This document shows positions 33,224 through 43,161 of a DNA stretch of 64,000 nucleotides, piece by piece (position 1 is the first letter of the stretch; each line of letters begins with the position of its first letter). The notes under the pieces were generated by a model. The model was not told the DNA's origin and made no database searches. It saw only the letters and a program-made list of their open reading frames with translations. The position numbers were made by a program, and so were the translations under genes. The DNA comes from Verrucomicrobiota bacterium (GTDB taxonomy: Bacteria; Verrucomicrobiota; Verrucomicrobiia; Limisphaerales; UBA9464), in contig JAFLEF010000041.1 in the NCBI GenBank assembly GCA_017309115.1, forward strand, positions 1 through 64,000. The letters run 5' to 3'.

Positions 33224-34144
33224 ATGAGGCTTCGCAACGGGGAACGATCTGGATTCGGCGGAATGGTCACGCTCTGGCTCGTCCTGACCTGGTCGCTCGC
33301 GGCGGCGCCGATTCGCGTGGTGGTGTGGGATGAACAGCAGCCCCAGCAGCGGTTGGCGTACACCAACTGGTTGGGGAATCAGATTGCCGAAGCCCTCAAG
33401 TCACGTCCTGGACTGACGGTGACGTCGGTTCGCCAGAACGATCCGGAACAGGGTCTGTCGGCCGCCGCGTTGGACGCGTGTGATGTGCTGATTTGGTGGG
33501 GGCATGTCCGGCAGGGGGAGATCAGTGCCGAGAAGGCGCAGGACATTGTTCGCCGCATTCAGACGGGTCAGCTGTCGTTGATTGCGCTGCATTCGGCCCA
33601 CTGGTCCGCCCCGTTCATGGAAGCGATGAATCAGCGGGCGCGGGAAGATGCGATCAACGCCCTGCCCCTACCGGAACGGACGGGCGTCGTGCTGCAGGAG
33701 ACGAACTTGTTCGCGAATCTTCGCACACCGCCGAAGTACACCGAGCGGCTGACTCCGGCGGCGTTGTATCGGAAGCCTTGGACCGGCCCGGTGCAGATTG
33801 AACTCGTTCTGCCCAACTGCTGTTTTCCGGGATATCGACCGGATGCCATGCCCAGTCGCGTGACGGTTCTGTTACCGGATCATCCCATCGCGCGCGGCTT
33901 GCCGCCGCAGTTCGTGATTGAGCAGACCGAAATGTACAACGAGCCCTTTCACGTGCCGCCACCGGATCAGGTCGTGTTGGAGGAACGGTGGGCGAACGGA
34001 GAGTGGTTCCGCAGTGGCAGCGTGTGGAATCTGGGAAAGGGCCGGGTGTTCTATTTTCGTCCGGGTCACGAAATGTATCCGGTCTTTCTGAATCCCACGG
34101 TGATTCAGGTGCTCGAGAATGCGGTGCGCTGGATGGGGGAATGA
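33224..34144 (+). CDS. ThuA-domain protein, exported
   Basis: Member of the ThuA/trehalose-utilisation family, a class I glutamine amidotransferase-like fold, 306 aa from the ATG at 33224; the frame's earlier TTG is unlikely. A signal segment MVTLWLVLTWSLAAAP precedes the domain. Landmarks are IRVVVWDEQQPQQR, DVLIWWGHVRQGEIS, LIALHSAHWSAPF and the C-terminal GRVFYFRPGHEMYP followed by a helix ending RWMGE. ThuA proteins of this type are frequent in planctomycetes and verrucomicrobia, linked to sugar metabolism. It precedes the membrane-fused synthase gene by 42 bases, a possible but unproven operon. Confidence 0.9.
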   Translation: MRLRNGERSGFGGMVTLWLVLTWSLAAAPIRVVVWDEQQPQQRLAYTNWLGNQIAEALKSRPGLTVTSVRQNDPEQGLSAAALDACDVLIWWGHVRQGEISAEKAQDIVRRIQTGQLSLIALHSAHWSAPFMEAMNQRAREDAINALPLPERTGVVLQETNLFANLRTPPKYTERLTPAALYRKPWTGPVQIELVLPNCCFPGYRPDAMPSRVTVLLPDHPIARGLPPQFVIEQTEMYNEPFHVPPPDQVVLEERWANGEWFRSGSVWNLGKGRVFYFRPGHEMYPVFLNPTVIQVLENAVRWMGE

Positions 34145-34186
34145 CGGCGGAGGGCGATGCCTTCGCGGGCATGGTATCGATCCAGA

Positions 34187-36727
34187 ATGAACGTCCGCTC
34201 CTTCAACTGGATTCTCCACGGACTGTGCGCCGCTTCGGGGGCGTCGGGGTTGGGATTGCAGCTGACCTGGACGCGTCAGTTAGCGTTGGGATTGGGACAT
34301 GAACTGCCCAGCACTTGGGCCGTAATGACGGCTTTCTTTCTCGGATTGGCCTTGGGGGCAGCGGTGTTGGGGGAATGGATTCGACGAAGTTCCCAGCCGT
34401 TGCGGTGGGCGGCGGCACTGGAACTGATGATCGGCGCTTGGGCGGTCCTGAGCACGCTGATGGGGCCGGGACTGAATGAGCTGGCCCGGCAGGGAATGGG
34501 ATTGGATCCGTCGCCGGTACGGCAATGGAGCGTCACTTTGGCGGTCGCCTTGGTTGGATTGCTCCCGGCCACGACGGCCATGGGAGCCACGTTGGCGGCC
34601 TGGGAGCGCGCCTTGGCTCAGCGGTCTGGACCCAACGCATGGATTGCGGGGCTGTATGCCGCGAATACCGGGGGTGCGGTTCTGGGCGTTCTGCTGACTG
34701 TGGGCGTGCTGCACCCGAACTGGGGATTGCGGGCGACCGCGTGGGGCTGCGCGGCGGTTAACGGCGTTTGCGCGATGGTTCTGCTGGGACTGGGTCGCGC
34801 CGGGCGATGGGCGGTTTCCCCAGTGCCGCAAACGGGTGCCGAGACGGGAGTGGGGATGAAGCGACTTCTGTGGCTGCGTCTGGCGGTGGGGGGCGCCTTG
34901 GGATTGGGCTTCGAGGTGTGGACCGTGCGGTTGCTGAATCTCGTTCTGGAAGGAACGGTGTACACCTACGCCACCGTGCTGGTGGTGTGGTTGCTGGGAA
35001 CGGCGGTGGGCGGAGCCCTGGCTCGGAGTCGGATCCGCACTTGGTGGGCGCTGCTGACGCTGCCGCTGACGTTGCTGGGAGCGGGGTGGACCATGGCGGT
35101 CAGTCCGGGCGTGTTTGAGGCGTTGCGGCAACAATGGGGTGATTCCGGCTGGGCAGTGGTGGGTGCCGAAGGCCTCGTGGTGGCCGTGATTGTGGGGCCG
35201 TCCACGGTGTTGATGGGCCTTCTGTTCTGTCGTTGGATGGAGGACGCGGTGCGGGCCGGCAGTGGGGTCGGAGCGGCGCTGGCGTGGAACACGGTCGGGG
35301 CGGGACTGGCTCCGGTGCTGGTGGGCGTGGTGGTGTTTCCGTGGTTGGGCGGCAAGGGAACTCTGCTGATCCTGGCCTTCGGATATGGAGCGTTGCTGGC
35401 GCCTCGGTGGCGGACGCTGGGAGTTTCAGTTGGGACCGTCGCCGTGTTGGGGATGTTCCTGCCTACGCTCCATCTGCTGAACGTGCCTCCGCGAACTCGG
35501 CTGGTGGAATTTCGCGAAGGATCGCTGGATTCCGTAGCGGTGTGGGAACAACTCGGCTCCAACGTGGTTCTGACCGTCAACAATCGCTTCGTGATGGGGG
35601 GCACTGCTTCGGCCGTGGCGGCCGCTCGGCATTCCTATTTGCCGCTCCTACTTCATCCGGAACCGCGGCGGGCTTTGTTTCTGGGTCTGGGCACGGGCAT
35701 TTCCTTTGCTGCCTTGGGAGCTCAGCCAGGCCTGACGGCCGAAGCGGTGGAACTCGTTCCCGACATCGTAGCGATTCAGTCCCGCTTCGCACCGCACAAT
35801 CAATTATCCTCGGGCTTGCGGGTGAAGGTGGGTGACGCCCGCCGCTGGGTTCGCACGACGTCCGAGACCTACGATGTAGTGATTGCCGACTTGTTTCATC
35901 CAGGGCGGGACGGCGCCGGAGCGCTGTACACGGTGGAACATTTCGCCGCGCTGCGCGAGGTGCTGCGGGAACGGGGAATCGTCTGCCAATGGCTACCGTT
36001 GTATCAGCTCGATGAACCCACCTTGCGCAGCATTGTGGACGCCTTTCTGGCGGTGTTTCCCGACGCTCAAGCGTTTCTGCTCCGACCCAATATTGACACG
36101 CCGGTCTTGGGTTTAGTGGGTGGGAAGGAGCCCTTGCGGTGGGGCGTTGATTGGTGGGAACGGCGCATGGCCAACGCCCCTCTAGCGGAGCGACTGAAGG
36201 CTGCGGGACTGACCCGCAGTGAGAATTTGTTCGGACTCTGGGTGGCGGGAGCGGATGAGTTGCGGGCCTTTGCGGCGGGGGCCACTCGCAACACCGACGA
36301 CCGGCCCGCGGTGATGTATTCCGCCCCCACAGCCACGTGGCAACGAACGGGTTCGCCCGGCGCGGATTTGGTTCGGTTGCTGACCGGTTTCGCGGAGGCG
36401 GGGACAAGTTTTCCGATGGCGAGTTCCGACGCCGCGAATCGCGCGTGGGTGGAACGAGTGTCCGACTATCGAAGGGCCCGGGATGAGTTTCTGCGCGGTT
36501 TGGTGGCGGAAGATGATGGGAAACCGGAGGTCGCCGAGCAGCACTTTCTGGCCAGTGCCCGGGCGAGTGGGGTGTTCACCTCCGGCTATTCTCGATTGGT
36601 GACGCGAGCGATGTCCCTGGCCCGGGAGCGTCCGGAAGAGGCCCGCCGGTTGCTGGAGGCCCTGAAGGAGGCCCGACCGGAACAGCCACTGGCGGCGGAG
36701 TTGTTGCGGCGGTTGGGGGAGCGGTGA
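34187..36727 (+). CDS. Fused membrane protein/spermidine synthase-like protein
   Basis: Large protein of 846 aa. The first half (about 1-440) has roughly a dozen hydrophobic segments and the opening GLCAASGASGLGLQLTWTRQLALGLG, which is typical of polytopic spermidine-synthase fusions. The second half (about 450-690) is a Rossmann methyltransferase/aminopropyltransferase fold with ALFLGLGTGISFAALGA, ARRWVRTTSETYDVVIADLF and CQWLPLYQLDEPTLR. A C-terminal helical tail resembles TPR packing. The aminopropyltransferase acidic residues are only partly visible, so polyamine synthesis is uncertain. Two ATGs (34157, 34187) are possible; the second matches the family start. Confidence 0.9.
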   Translation: MNVRSFNWILHGLCAASGASGLGLQLTWTRQLALGLGHELPSTWAVMTAFFLGLALGAAVLGEWIRRSSQPLRWAAALELMIGAWAVLSTLMGPGLNELARQGMGLDPSPVRQWSVTLAVALVGLLPATTAMGATLAAWERALAQRSGPNAWIAGLYAANTGGAVLGVLLTVGVLHPNWGLRATAWGCAAVNGVCAMVLLGLGRAGRWAVSPVPQTGAETGVGMKRLLWLRLAVGGALGLGFEVWTVRLLNLVLEGTVYTYATVLVVWLLGTAVGGALARSRIRTWWALLTLPLTLLGAGWTMAVSPGVFEALRQQWGDSGWAVVGAEGLVVAVIVGPSTVLMGLLFCRWMEDAVRAGSGVGAALAWNTVGAGLAPVLVGVVVFPWLGGKGTLLILAFGYGALLAPRWRTLGVSVGTVAVLGMFLPTLHLLNVPPRTRLVEFREGSLDSVAVWEQLGSNVVLTVNNRFVMGGTASAVAAARHSYLPLLLHPEPRRALFLGLGTGISFAALGAQPGLTAEAVELVPDIVAIQSRFAPHNQLSSGLRVKVGDARRWVRTTSETYDVVIADLFHPGRDGAGALYTVEHFAALREVLRERGIVCQWLPLYQLDEPTLRSIVDAFLAVFPDAQAFLLRPNIDTPVLGLVGGKEPLRWGVDWWERRMANAPLAERLKAAGLTRSENLFGLWVAGADELRAFAAGATRNTDDRPAVMYSAPTATWQRTGSPGADLVRLLTGFAEAGTSFPMASSDAANRAWVERVSDYRRARDEFLRGLVAEDDGKPEVAEQHFLASARASGVFTSGYSRLVTRAMSLARERPEEARRLLEALKEARPEQPLAAELLRRLGER

Positions 36728-36751
36728 GGGGCGGGGAAGCTGAGTTGCTGC

Positions 36752-37585
36752 TCACTTTCCCGTTGGCAGGGCTCGCGCTAGGGGCGTCAAGGCCCAGGCG
36801 GGATCCGTGAGGCTGCGGAGCAGGGGTAGAGCGCCATCGGTTACTTCCAGCAGGCATGCGGTGTCCGGCAACTCGGGGTAACGTAAGGCCATGCCGGCAC
36901 ACCGTTCCTTCAAAGCGTCGAAGTTGTTGTCATCGGCGCGAACAAAGGCTTTCGGAACTTGATTCGGGCTCACCCAGATCCATTCGGGTTGGCGACTTCG
37001 ACCCACGGCGGCGCGAAAGATCGGATAACCCTGATCGTCAGCACCCAGATTCTCGAACTCCAATTGGAGGGTGGCCGAGAGCCGACCAACGAGTTCCTCC
37101 AAGCCCTTGGGTGCGGGCAGGGTGAACTGACCTTCCTCCACCGGTATGACAAGGAGTCGGAGGTATTCGGCAAAACTCGACGCCACGAGCGTCTGGGTGT
37201 CGCTCTCCAGGTCGATGTGAGTGATGGAAGGGGTCTCGGAGTGACCGCGATAGTCGAAACACAGGTGCCAATGGCCATCGCCGTCGAAAGGAATGAGCCC
37301 TTCGAGCGGGAAACTGACTTCGTCCTGAACCTCCGACCAATCCGGCCGGTACAGCGACGGGTATTGGGGCCCGATTCCTGAGATGACGTCGTGACTGTGG
37401 CCCGGAAGTCGCCTCCTCAGGTAGCCCCCATTTTGTTCTCGCAACACCTCGAGGTATTCCGCTGGCAGACGGTGGCCCAGGAGTTCCTCGATCTGCTGTC
37501 GCGCCGACTCCGTCAGGGTTGGCTGTACGTGGGGAAGGTAGGCAGGAACCGCCCAGATCGAAGCGGAAGCAGGGAGCTCGGCCAT
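36752..37585 (-). CDS. SUKH (SMI1/KNR4) domain protein
   Basis: SUKH-superfamily protein of 277 aa. The ATG at 37585 is preferred to an in-frame TTG at 37591. The SUKH core is at about residues 20-150: LTESARQQIEELLGHRLPAEYLEVLREQNGGYL, then GLIPFDGDGHWHLCFDYRG and SFAEYLRLL. The second half (about 155-277) may be a further divergent domain (QPEWIWVSPNQVPKAF). SUKH proteins are often immunity proteins against nucleic-acid-targeting toxins, or cytosolic regulators; no polymorphic toxin is adjacent. It is convergent with the fused synthase and upstream of glnB on the same strand, but 42 bases after its stop. Confidence 0.85.
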   Translation of the reverse strand: MAELPASASIWAVPAYLPHVQPTLTESARQQIEELLGHRLPAEYLEVLREQNGGYLRRRLPGHSHDVISGIGPQYPSLYRPDWSEVQDEVSFPLEGLIPFDGDGHWHLCFDYRGHSETPSITHIDLESDTQTLVASSFAEYLRLLVIPVEEGQFTLPAPKGLEELVGRLSATLQLEFENLGADDQGYPIFRAAVGRSRQPEWIWVSPNQVPKAFVRADDNNFDALKERCAGMALRYPELPDTACLLEVTDGALPLLRSLTDPAWALTPLARALPTGK

Positions 37586-37627
37586 GACCAAGGCAGGGCG
37601 TGGGTGATGGGTTGACCCAGCGCCGGT

Positions 37628-38008
<381 letters not shown>

Positions 38009-38140
38009 TCAATGCAATAGCGGGGGCGAGAAACCGGTGGTGCTGAATTTCGGACAGAACCGACGTCATCCTCCCCTCCCGACGCAGTTCGTGGTTCTTC
38101 GTGCTCCGCCGACCCTTCCTGGCTACTGTGGGCCGACGGA

Positions 38141-39226
38141 ATGACGGAGGTGCCCCGAAATATTGTCCTGCTGAAAGGCCACAGTGCTGGCGTGGGCGAC
38201 TTGTTGCGGAGTTCCGCGGCCTGGCGGGCCTTGCATGACCGCTATCCGGGAGTGCGGTTGCATTTGGCGTTTCTGACCCAGGAGCCTGGATACTCGTCGG
38301 AGGAATTCATCAGCCGGCACCATTTGCTCCAGTCCTTCCACGTATTTCCGAAATGGTCGGATGGCTGGGCGGGGTGGCGGCGGGCCACGGACTGGTTTAC
38401 GGGCGTGGTTCGGCAAACCCAAGCCGATTGGGTCATTGATTTCGAAACCAACGGGGTGAGGACCTCTTTGCTCACCTGGCTGGTTCGCCGGCGGTGCGGA
38501 GTAATTACGCTTGGGGTGGCGGAAGTACCGGGCCGGGGAGTGTTTTATCAGCGAACCGCTCCGAGTCGGGCCCAGTATGCCCGGCGCAATGGTCTCACGC
38601 TGCCCTTGAACTACGCCGAACGGGATTTCGTGGCATTGGCAGGCCTCGGTGTGGCGCGGGAAGGCCGCCCGATCGAATTGCAGGAGACTCCGGAGGCGGT
38701 GGCTCTGCGGAAATCCCTGCGCGAGCGCTGGGGAATCCCGGCCGGAGTGCCCTTGGTTGGGTTGAATCTGGGCTGTGGCACCCCGGGCGCCCTCGATCGG
38801 CGGCCGGATCTGGCCCTGTCCCGGGCATTGTTGGCGTGGCTCCAGCAAACCCAGCGGTGCGCCGTGGTGCTGTCGGGAGCGCCATTTGAGCGCGCAGTGA
38901 ACGAAGAGTTGCTGGCCGGATACACGCCTCCCGCCGAACTGCCGGTGGTGAACACGGCGGGACACACTCGTCTGATCGAGTTGGCGGGACTGATCCGCGC
39001 CTGCGACCTCTATATCTCCGCAGATTCCGGCCCGTATCACCTGGCGGTCGCCTTGCGGGTGCCGACCGTGGTGGTGATCAACTTCGTCAATACCGAGGCC
39101 GAACATCCTCATCCGTGGGTGAGAACGGTTCTGGCACCGAGCCTCACAGAGCTTTCCCGGGCGCAGGCGGCCGTGCAGGATCTGCGCCTCGCGTATCCGT
39201 GGTCGAAAGGGTCAGCTTCGAAATGA
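38141..39226 (+). CDS. Glycosyltransferase family 9 (heptosyltransferase-like)
   Basis: GT9 protein of 361 aa, of the kind that adds heptose or other sugars to the LPS core using ADP-heptose. Landmarks are NIVLLKGHSAGVGDLLRSSAAWRAL at the N-terminus (a variant of the GDxLL/T motif), VPLVGLNLGCGTPGALDRRP in the nucleotide-binding region, and LAGLIRACDLYISADSGPYHLAVAL, the GT9 D-S/T-G-P-x-H signature. It overlaps the msbA-like gene by ATGA at 39223-39226, so the two are translationally coupled. It belongs to the envelope cluster at 38-43 kb. Confidence 0.93.
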   Translation: MTEVPRNIVLLKGHSAGVGDLLRSSAAWRALHDRYPGVRLHLAFLTQEPGYSSEEFISRHHLLQSFHVFPKWSDGWAGWRRATDWFTGVVRQTQADWVIDFETNGVRTSLLTWLVRRRCGVITLGVAEVPGRGVFYQRTAPSRAQYARRNGLTLPLNYAERDFVALAGLGVAREGRPIELQETPEAVALRKSLRERWGIPAGVPLVGLNLGCGTPGALDRRPDLALSRALLAWLQQTQRCAVVLSGAPFERAVNEELLAGYTPPAELPVVNTAGHTRLIELAGLIRACDLYISADSGPYHLAVALRVPTVVVINFVNTEAEHPHPWVRTVLAPSLTELSRAQAAVQDLRLAYPWSKGSASK

Positions 39227-41067
39227 ATTCATTCTGGAACCGTCTGGCGGAGATGCTGTGGCCGCAGCGGACCCGCCTGGCGATCGGCGTGGTCGCCGGT
39301 CTGGTTTTTGCCGCCAGCAATGCCTTGTTGATGATGGCGGTGAAGCTGACCTGCGACCTGTTGTTTGCGTCCCCGTCCACGGGACCGGTGGTCAAGGTGC
39401 ACTCGCAGTTGCAGGCAATCTGGCCGGGCTTGGAGGCCGGACTCACTGCCTGGCTGCGCAGCGAGTCTACGGGACTGCGGTTGGCCCTGATCGGCACGAT
39501 TCCGTTTGCGATGTTGCTCCGGTTGGCGGGTTCCTACGGGAATTTCTATTACCTTGCCCGGGCGGCGAACCAGGCGGTTCACGAACTGCGCGTCCAGATC
39601 TTCGATCATTTGCTGAAATTGCCCGTCGGCTATTTCACCTCGGCGCGAACGGGTGATTTGATTTCCCGAATCGTCAGCGACACGGAGGCCCTGAAGGCCG
39701 TGGTGCAATCGTCACTCGCCACGGTGGTCAAGGAACCCGCCTCCATCGTCGCGCTCCTGGGTTACCTCGCCTTCGTGCAGCCGCGGCTCACGCTGATTTC
39801 CCTCGTGGTGTTTCCGCTGTGCGTCCTGCCCGTGGTTATTTTCGGACGTAAGGTGCGCAAAGCGGCGCGGGCAGCGTCCTTGGGAATGGCCCAGCTGTCC
39901 GACACCATGCAGGAAGCGTTCACCGGACAGCGCGTGCTCAAGGCCTACAACCTGGAGCCGGAGTTTAGCCGCCGCTTTGCCGGGGTGTCGTCGAACATTG
40001 TTCATCAGTTGATGAAGTCCGTTCGGGGTAACGAAATTCCCTCGGTCATGGTCGAGTTCTCCGCGGCGATTGGCGTGTCCCTGGTGTTTCTGTTTGTTCT
40101 TCGCAACAACCGAGCCGGGATCACGATGACTTCCGGAGACTTCTTCTCGTTCATTGGATCGATCTTCCTGCTGTATCAGCCGATCAAGAACCTCAGCCGG
40201 TTTTACGGACAGATTCAGCAGGCGCGCGCGGCGAGTGATCGGGTGAGCGAGATTTTGGGCACGCCGCCGGACATTGCGGATCCCGCGCAGCCCCGGCCGG
40301 TGGTGGCTGCTGGATCGACGGTCGAGTTTGACCGGGTGTCCTTCAGTTACGGCGATCGGCCGGCGGTGTCGGACGTCTCGTTGACGATTCCGCCGGGTCA
40401 CATGGTGGCCTTGGTGGGCGCTAGCGGGTCGGGCAAGACCACGCTGACCAGTTTGCTCCTGCGATTCTATGATCCCCAGCAGGGTGCGGTTCGAATTGGT
40501 GGGATCGATCTCCGCGAAGTGCGGGTTCATGAGTTGCGCGAGCAGATGGCCGTGGTGACGCAGGAGACCATTCTGTTCAACGACACCCTGCGGGCGAACA
40601 TCCGTCTGGGCCGTCCGTCGGCGACGGATGCCGAGGTGGAGGCCGCGGCGAAGGCGGCGCAGGCGCATGAATTCATTCTGGCGAAGCCGGGCGGCTACGA
40701 CTTTGTGATTGGCGAACGCGGCGGCAGTTTGAGCGGGGGACAGCGCCAGCGAATGGCCATTGCCCGGGCCATTCTGCGGAATGCGCCGATCCTGGTGCTC
40801 GACGAAGCGACCAGTGCTCTCGACACGGAGAGCGAGCGGGCGGTTCAGGTGGCGTTGGATACCCTGATGAAGGGGCGGACCACGCTGTGCATCGCGCATC
40901 GGCTGTCGACCATTCAGCACGCCGACTCAATTGTGGTGATGGAGCAGGGCCGCATTGTGGAGCAGGGGCATCACGACGAATTGCTGGCCCGCAACGGTCT
41001 CTACGCGCGGCTTCATGCCCTGCAATTCCGCACAGTGGCGGAAGTGGCGGAATCAGTGCCGGCTTAA
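39223..41067 (+). CDS. msbA: Lipid A/lipid export ABC transporter, MsbA-like
   Basis: Half-transporter with fused membrane and ATPase domains, 614 aa from the ATG at 39223, which overlaps the GT9 stop by ATGA. The earlier frame start lies inside the GT9 gene. Six membrane segments occupy about residues 1-320 (MMAVKLTCDLLFAS, YLARAANQAVHELRVQIFDHLL, GDLISRIVSDTEALK). The ATPase has Walker A GASGSGKTT, Q-loop VVTQETILFN, signature SLSGGQRQRMAIARAIL, Walker B ILVLDEATSALD and His in IAHRLSTIQ. This type flips lipid A-core. Context with GT9 and GT2 genes supports lipopolysaccharide export. Its last 15 bases overlap the convergent GT9 gene. Confidence 0.95.
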   Translation: MNSFWNRLAEMLWPQRTRLAIGVVAGLVFAASNALLMMAVKLTCDLLFASPSTGPVVKVHSQLQAIWPGLEAGLTAWLRSESTGLRLALIGTIPFAMLLRLAGSYGNFYYLARAANQAVHELRVQIFDHLLKLPVGYFTSARTGDLISRIVSDTEALKAVVQSSLATVVKEPASIVALLGYLAFVQPRLTLISLVVFPLCVLPVVIFGRKVRKAARAASLGMAQLSDTMQEAFTGQRVLKAYNLEPEFSRRFAGVSSNIVHQLMKSVRGNEIPSVMVEFSAAIGVSLVFLFVLRNNRAGITMTSGDFFSFIGSIFLLYQPIKNLSRFYGQIQQARAASDRVSEILGTPPDIADPAQPRPVVAAGSTVEFDRVSFSYGDRPAVSDVSLTIPPGHMVALVGASGSGKTTLTSLLLRFYDPQQGAVRIGGIDLREVRVHELREQMAVVTQETILFNDTLRANIRLGRPSATDAEVEAAAKAAQAHEFILAKPGGYDFVIGERGGSLSGGQRQRMAIARAILRNAPILVLDEATSALDTESERAVQVALDTLMKGRTTLCIAHRLSTIQHADSIVVMEQGRIVEQGHHDELLARNGLYARLHALQFRTVAEVAESVPA

Positions 41068-42117
41068 CACCTGCTGAACGCGTCGGACTAGGGTATCGGC
41101 AGAAATGCGGCCCAGGCAATTGGCGCGCTGGCCGGCCAGGCAATCGGGCTGAGTCTGCCGGATGCAGGCGCATTCGACCACTTCTTGGGTGTGACCGCTG
41201 CCGGGCGGTTGCCATTCCTGACGACCCTCGTACTCCCGGTACGCTGTGACGGTCGGGGTTCCGAGGGCACCGGCCAGATGGGTCACCCCCGAGTCGGCAC
41301 CCACATGCACCGCGCACCCCTGCAACAGGGCGGCGAGTCGGGGCAGCGGAAGACGGTCGGGCACGACCCGGAACTGCGCACTGGAAAAGGATTGGGCCAA
41401 CGCTTCCAGTCGCTGACGTTCGCGCGGCGAACCGTCCCCGGTGGCAATCAGGCATCGTCCGGTGGCCGCGGCCAGTTTGGGAATGAACTCCTGCCAGTTC
41501 TCCAGCGGCCACTCCTTTTGCGGCGAACTGGCGTTGGGCGAGAGGTGAATGGCGGGGGTGTCGACAAACGTTCGGGCCCAATTGAGGGCGTCGGGCGGCA
41601 GGCGCAGGTCGAATCGGGTGGGTTCCAGGGTGAAGCCGGCCGCCACCAGCATTTGCCGGCGTTGTTCGTACACGGGCAGTTCCCGGGAACGCTGGGGAAT
41701 CCAGTGTTGGACCAGCCAGGGATTGTAGAAGTGTTTGCGTCCGCTGTTGTGCGCCAGCGTGTGGCGGGCGCCGCAGAGGGCGGTGACGTAAACCGGCCGG
41801 TCGCCTCCGCTAAAGCTTAGGGCGACATCGAAACGTTCCCGGCGGAGGGCGCGCAGGATGTCCAGGTGCTTCCACCAGGGAGGACTGGGATTGCTGAGCG
41901 GATACGCCCAAGCCTGATCCACGCACGGCACCATCCGGAGCACTTCGCTGCCGACCGTTGCCGACAGGGTGTGCAGCTCTGCTTGGGGGTAGTTGCGTTT
42001 GAGCTCCCAGCAAGCCGGGATCAGATGCACCGAATCGCCCAGGAACCCGAGGTCGACCACGAGGATCTTGCGGGCTCCCCGGGTTCGTTCGGCAAAGGTC
42101 GGATCCGGCGTCGGCAC
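41053..42117 (-). CDS. Glycosyltransferase family 9, second copy
   Basis: GT9 protein of 354 aa, closer to classic heptosyltransferases than the copy at 38141. The N-terminus KILVVDLGFLGDSVHLIPACWELKR matches the GDxx(H/L) motif, and AVHVGADSGVTHLAGALGTPTV is the D-S-G-x-T-H signature. Conserved HLSPNASSPQKEWPLENWQEF also fits ADP-heptose transferases. Its 3' end overlaps msbA by 15 bases in a convergent arrangement. It completes a small LPS-core set with the other GT9 and the GT2 gene. Acceptor specificity cannot be read. Confidence 0.93.
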   Translation of the reverse strand: MPTPDPTFAERTRGARKILVVDLGFLGDSVHLIPACWELKRNYPQAELHTLSATVGSEVLRMVPCVDQAWAYPLSNPSPPWWKHLDILRALRRERFDVALSFSGGDRPVYVTALCGARHTLAHNSGRKHFYNPWLVQHWIPQRSRELPVYEQRRQMLVAAGFTLEPTRFDLRLPPDALNWARTFVDTPAIHLSPNASSPQKEWPLENWQEFIPKLAAATGRCLIATGDGSPRERQRLEALAQSFSSAQFRVVPDRLPLPRLAALLQGCAVHVGADSGVTHLAGALGTPTVTAYREYEGRQEWQPPGSGHTQEVVECACIRQTQPDCLAGQRANCLGRISADTLVRRVQQVLSRH

Positions 42118-42284
42118 AGACCGAAGGAAACTCCAGACCGGCGTGCAAGACGAGCGGAGGTTTTGGCGTGTCGGGACTTGGGCTCCGGATTAGCCTTCGC
42201 TCCGTGAACGCTTGTTGTGATTCGCTCCGTCCGTTGCGTGCCGTAACCGGTCGTGGGACTTTTCTTGAGAAGGAGTCCCGCTAG

Positions 42285-43067
42285 GTGTCCCCTCGGCTTC
42301 CTCTATCTGTTTGCCTGATCTCCGGCGCCGAAGCGGCCCGGATTGGCCGTGCTTTGGAAAGCGTGGCGGAGTTGGCGTCGGAGATCATTGTGGTGCTGAA
42401 CCAGGAGGTGCAGGACGGCACTGAAGAGATTTGCCGAAAGTGGGGTGCCCAAGTGTATCGGGAACCATGGAAGGGCCACATTGCGCAGAAGAATTCCGCC
42501 GCCGCCAAAGCCACCCAGCCTTGGGTGTTGGGATTGGATGCCGATGAGGCAGTTTCGCCGGGGCTGCAGGCCGAGTTGATGAACCTTCTCCGAAACCCGG
42601 AGTCAGCGGCGGCCTGTTCGGCGTACGCCTTCCCCCGACTTTCGTTCTTTCTGGGTCGCTGGATTCGGCACGGCGACTGGTATCCCGACCGCAAGGTCCG
42701 GTTGTGGCAACGAGGACGGGCTCGGTGGGCGGGAATCGATCCACATGACTTCGTTCAGGTGGACGGCGCGGTGGGCCGGTTGCGGGGCGATCTGCTGCAT
42801 TACAGCAATCCGACCATGGGATCGTACGTGCAGAAACTGCCGTACTTCGCGGACCTGTATCTTCAGCAGCAGTTGGCGGCGGGGGCTCGTTGGTCGGCGC
42901 CAGTGGCGGTGGTGCGTTCTGTTTGGCGATTCTTTCGGGCCTACGTGTTTCGGTTGGGGTTTCTTGATGGCTATCCGGGATTCTTCATTGCCGCCACCAC
43001 GGCGTATGGGGCCTTGGTGCGTCACACCCGCTTGTATGAGCATCAGCAGGGGACGAAGGAAAGCTGA
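42285..43067 (+). CDS. Glycosyltransferase family 2, WaaE/KdtX-like
   Basis: GT-A fold transferase of 260 aa, of the kind adding glucose or another sugar to the LPS inner core. The GTG at 42285 follows GAGAAGGAG at a normal distance. The N-terminus LSVCLISGAEAARIGRALESV is the first Rossmann strand and helix; LGLDADEAVSPGLQAEL holds the DxD-type metal site; LYHYSNPTMGSYVQKLPYFADLY-like sequence and the C-terminal RLGFLDGYPGFFIA are WaaE/KdtX hallmarks. The last codon and stop (AGC TGA) are the first part of an AGCTGAG heptamer, so the gene end is set by the repeat. Confidence 0.9.
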   Translation: MSPRLPLSVCLISGAEAARIGRALESVAELASEIIVVLNQEVQDGTEEICRKWGAQVYREPWKGHIAQKNSAAAKATQPWVLGLDADEAVSPGLQAELMNLLRNPESAAACSAYAFPRLSFFLGRWIRHGDWYPDRKVRLWQRGRARWAGIDPHDFVQVDGAVGRLRGDLLHYSNPTMGSYVQKLPYFADLYLQQQLAAGARWSAPVAVVRSVWRFFRAYVFRLGFLDGYPGFFIAATTAYGALVRHTRLYEHQQGTKES

Positions 43068-43145
43068 GAGCTGAGAGTTGAGAGCTGAGAGTTGAGAGGT
43101 CGGAATGGAAAGGAGGGTGGGGCGACGCACTGCGGAGCCGTCACT
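43061..43145 (+). repeat. Heptamer array at the GT2 stop, followed by a truncated R2 repeat
   Basis: AGCTGAG/AGCTGAG/AGTTGAG/AGCTGAG/AGTTGAG units begin inside the stop codon and close with GAGAGGTCGGA. At about 43114 the first 32 bases of R2 follow (GGGTGGGGCGACGCACTGCG), truncated before the DUF1501 stop codon. Confidence 0.85.
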
Positions 43146-43161
43146 GGGCCCGAAAAGCGGG

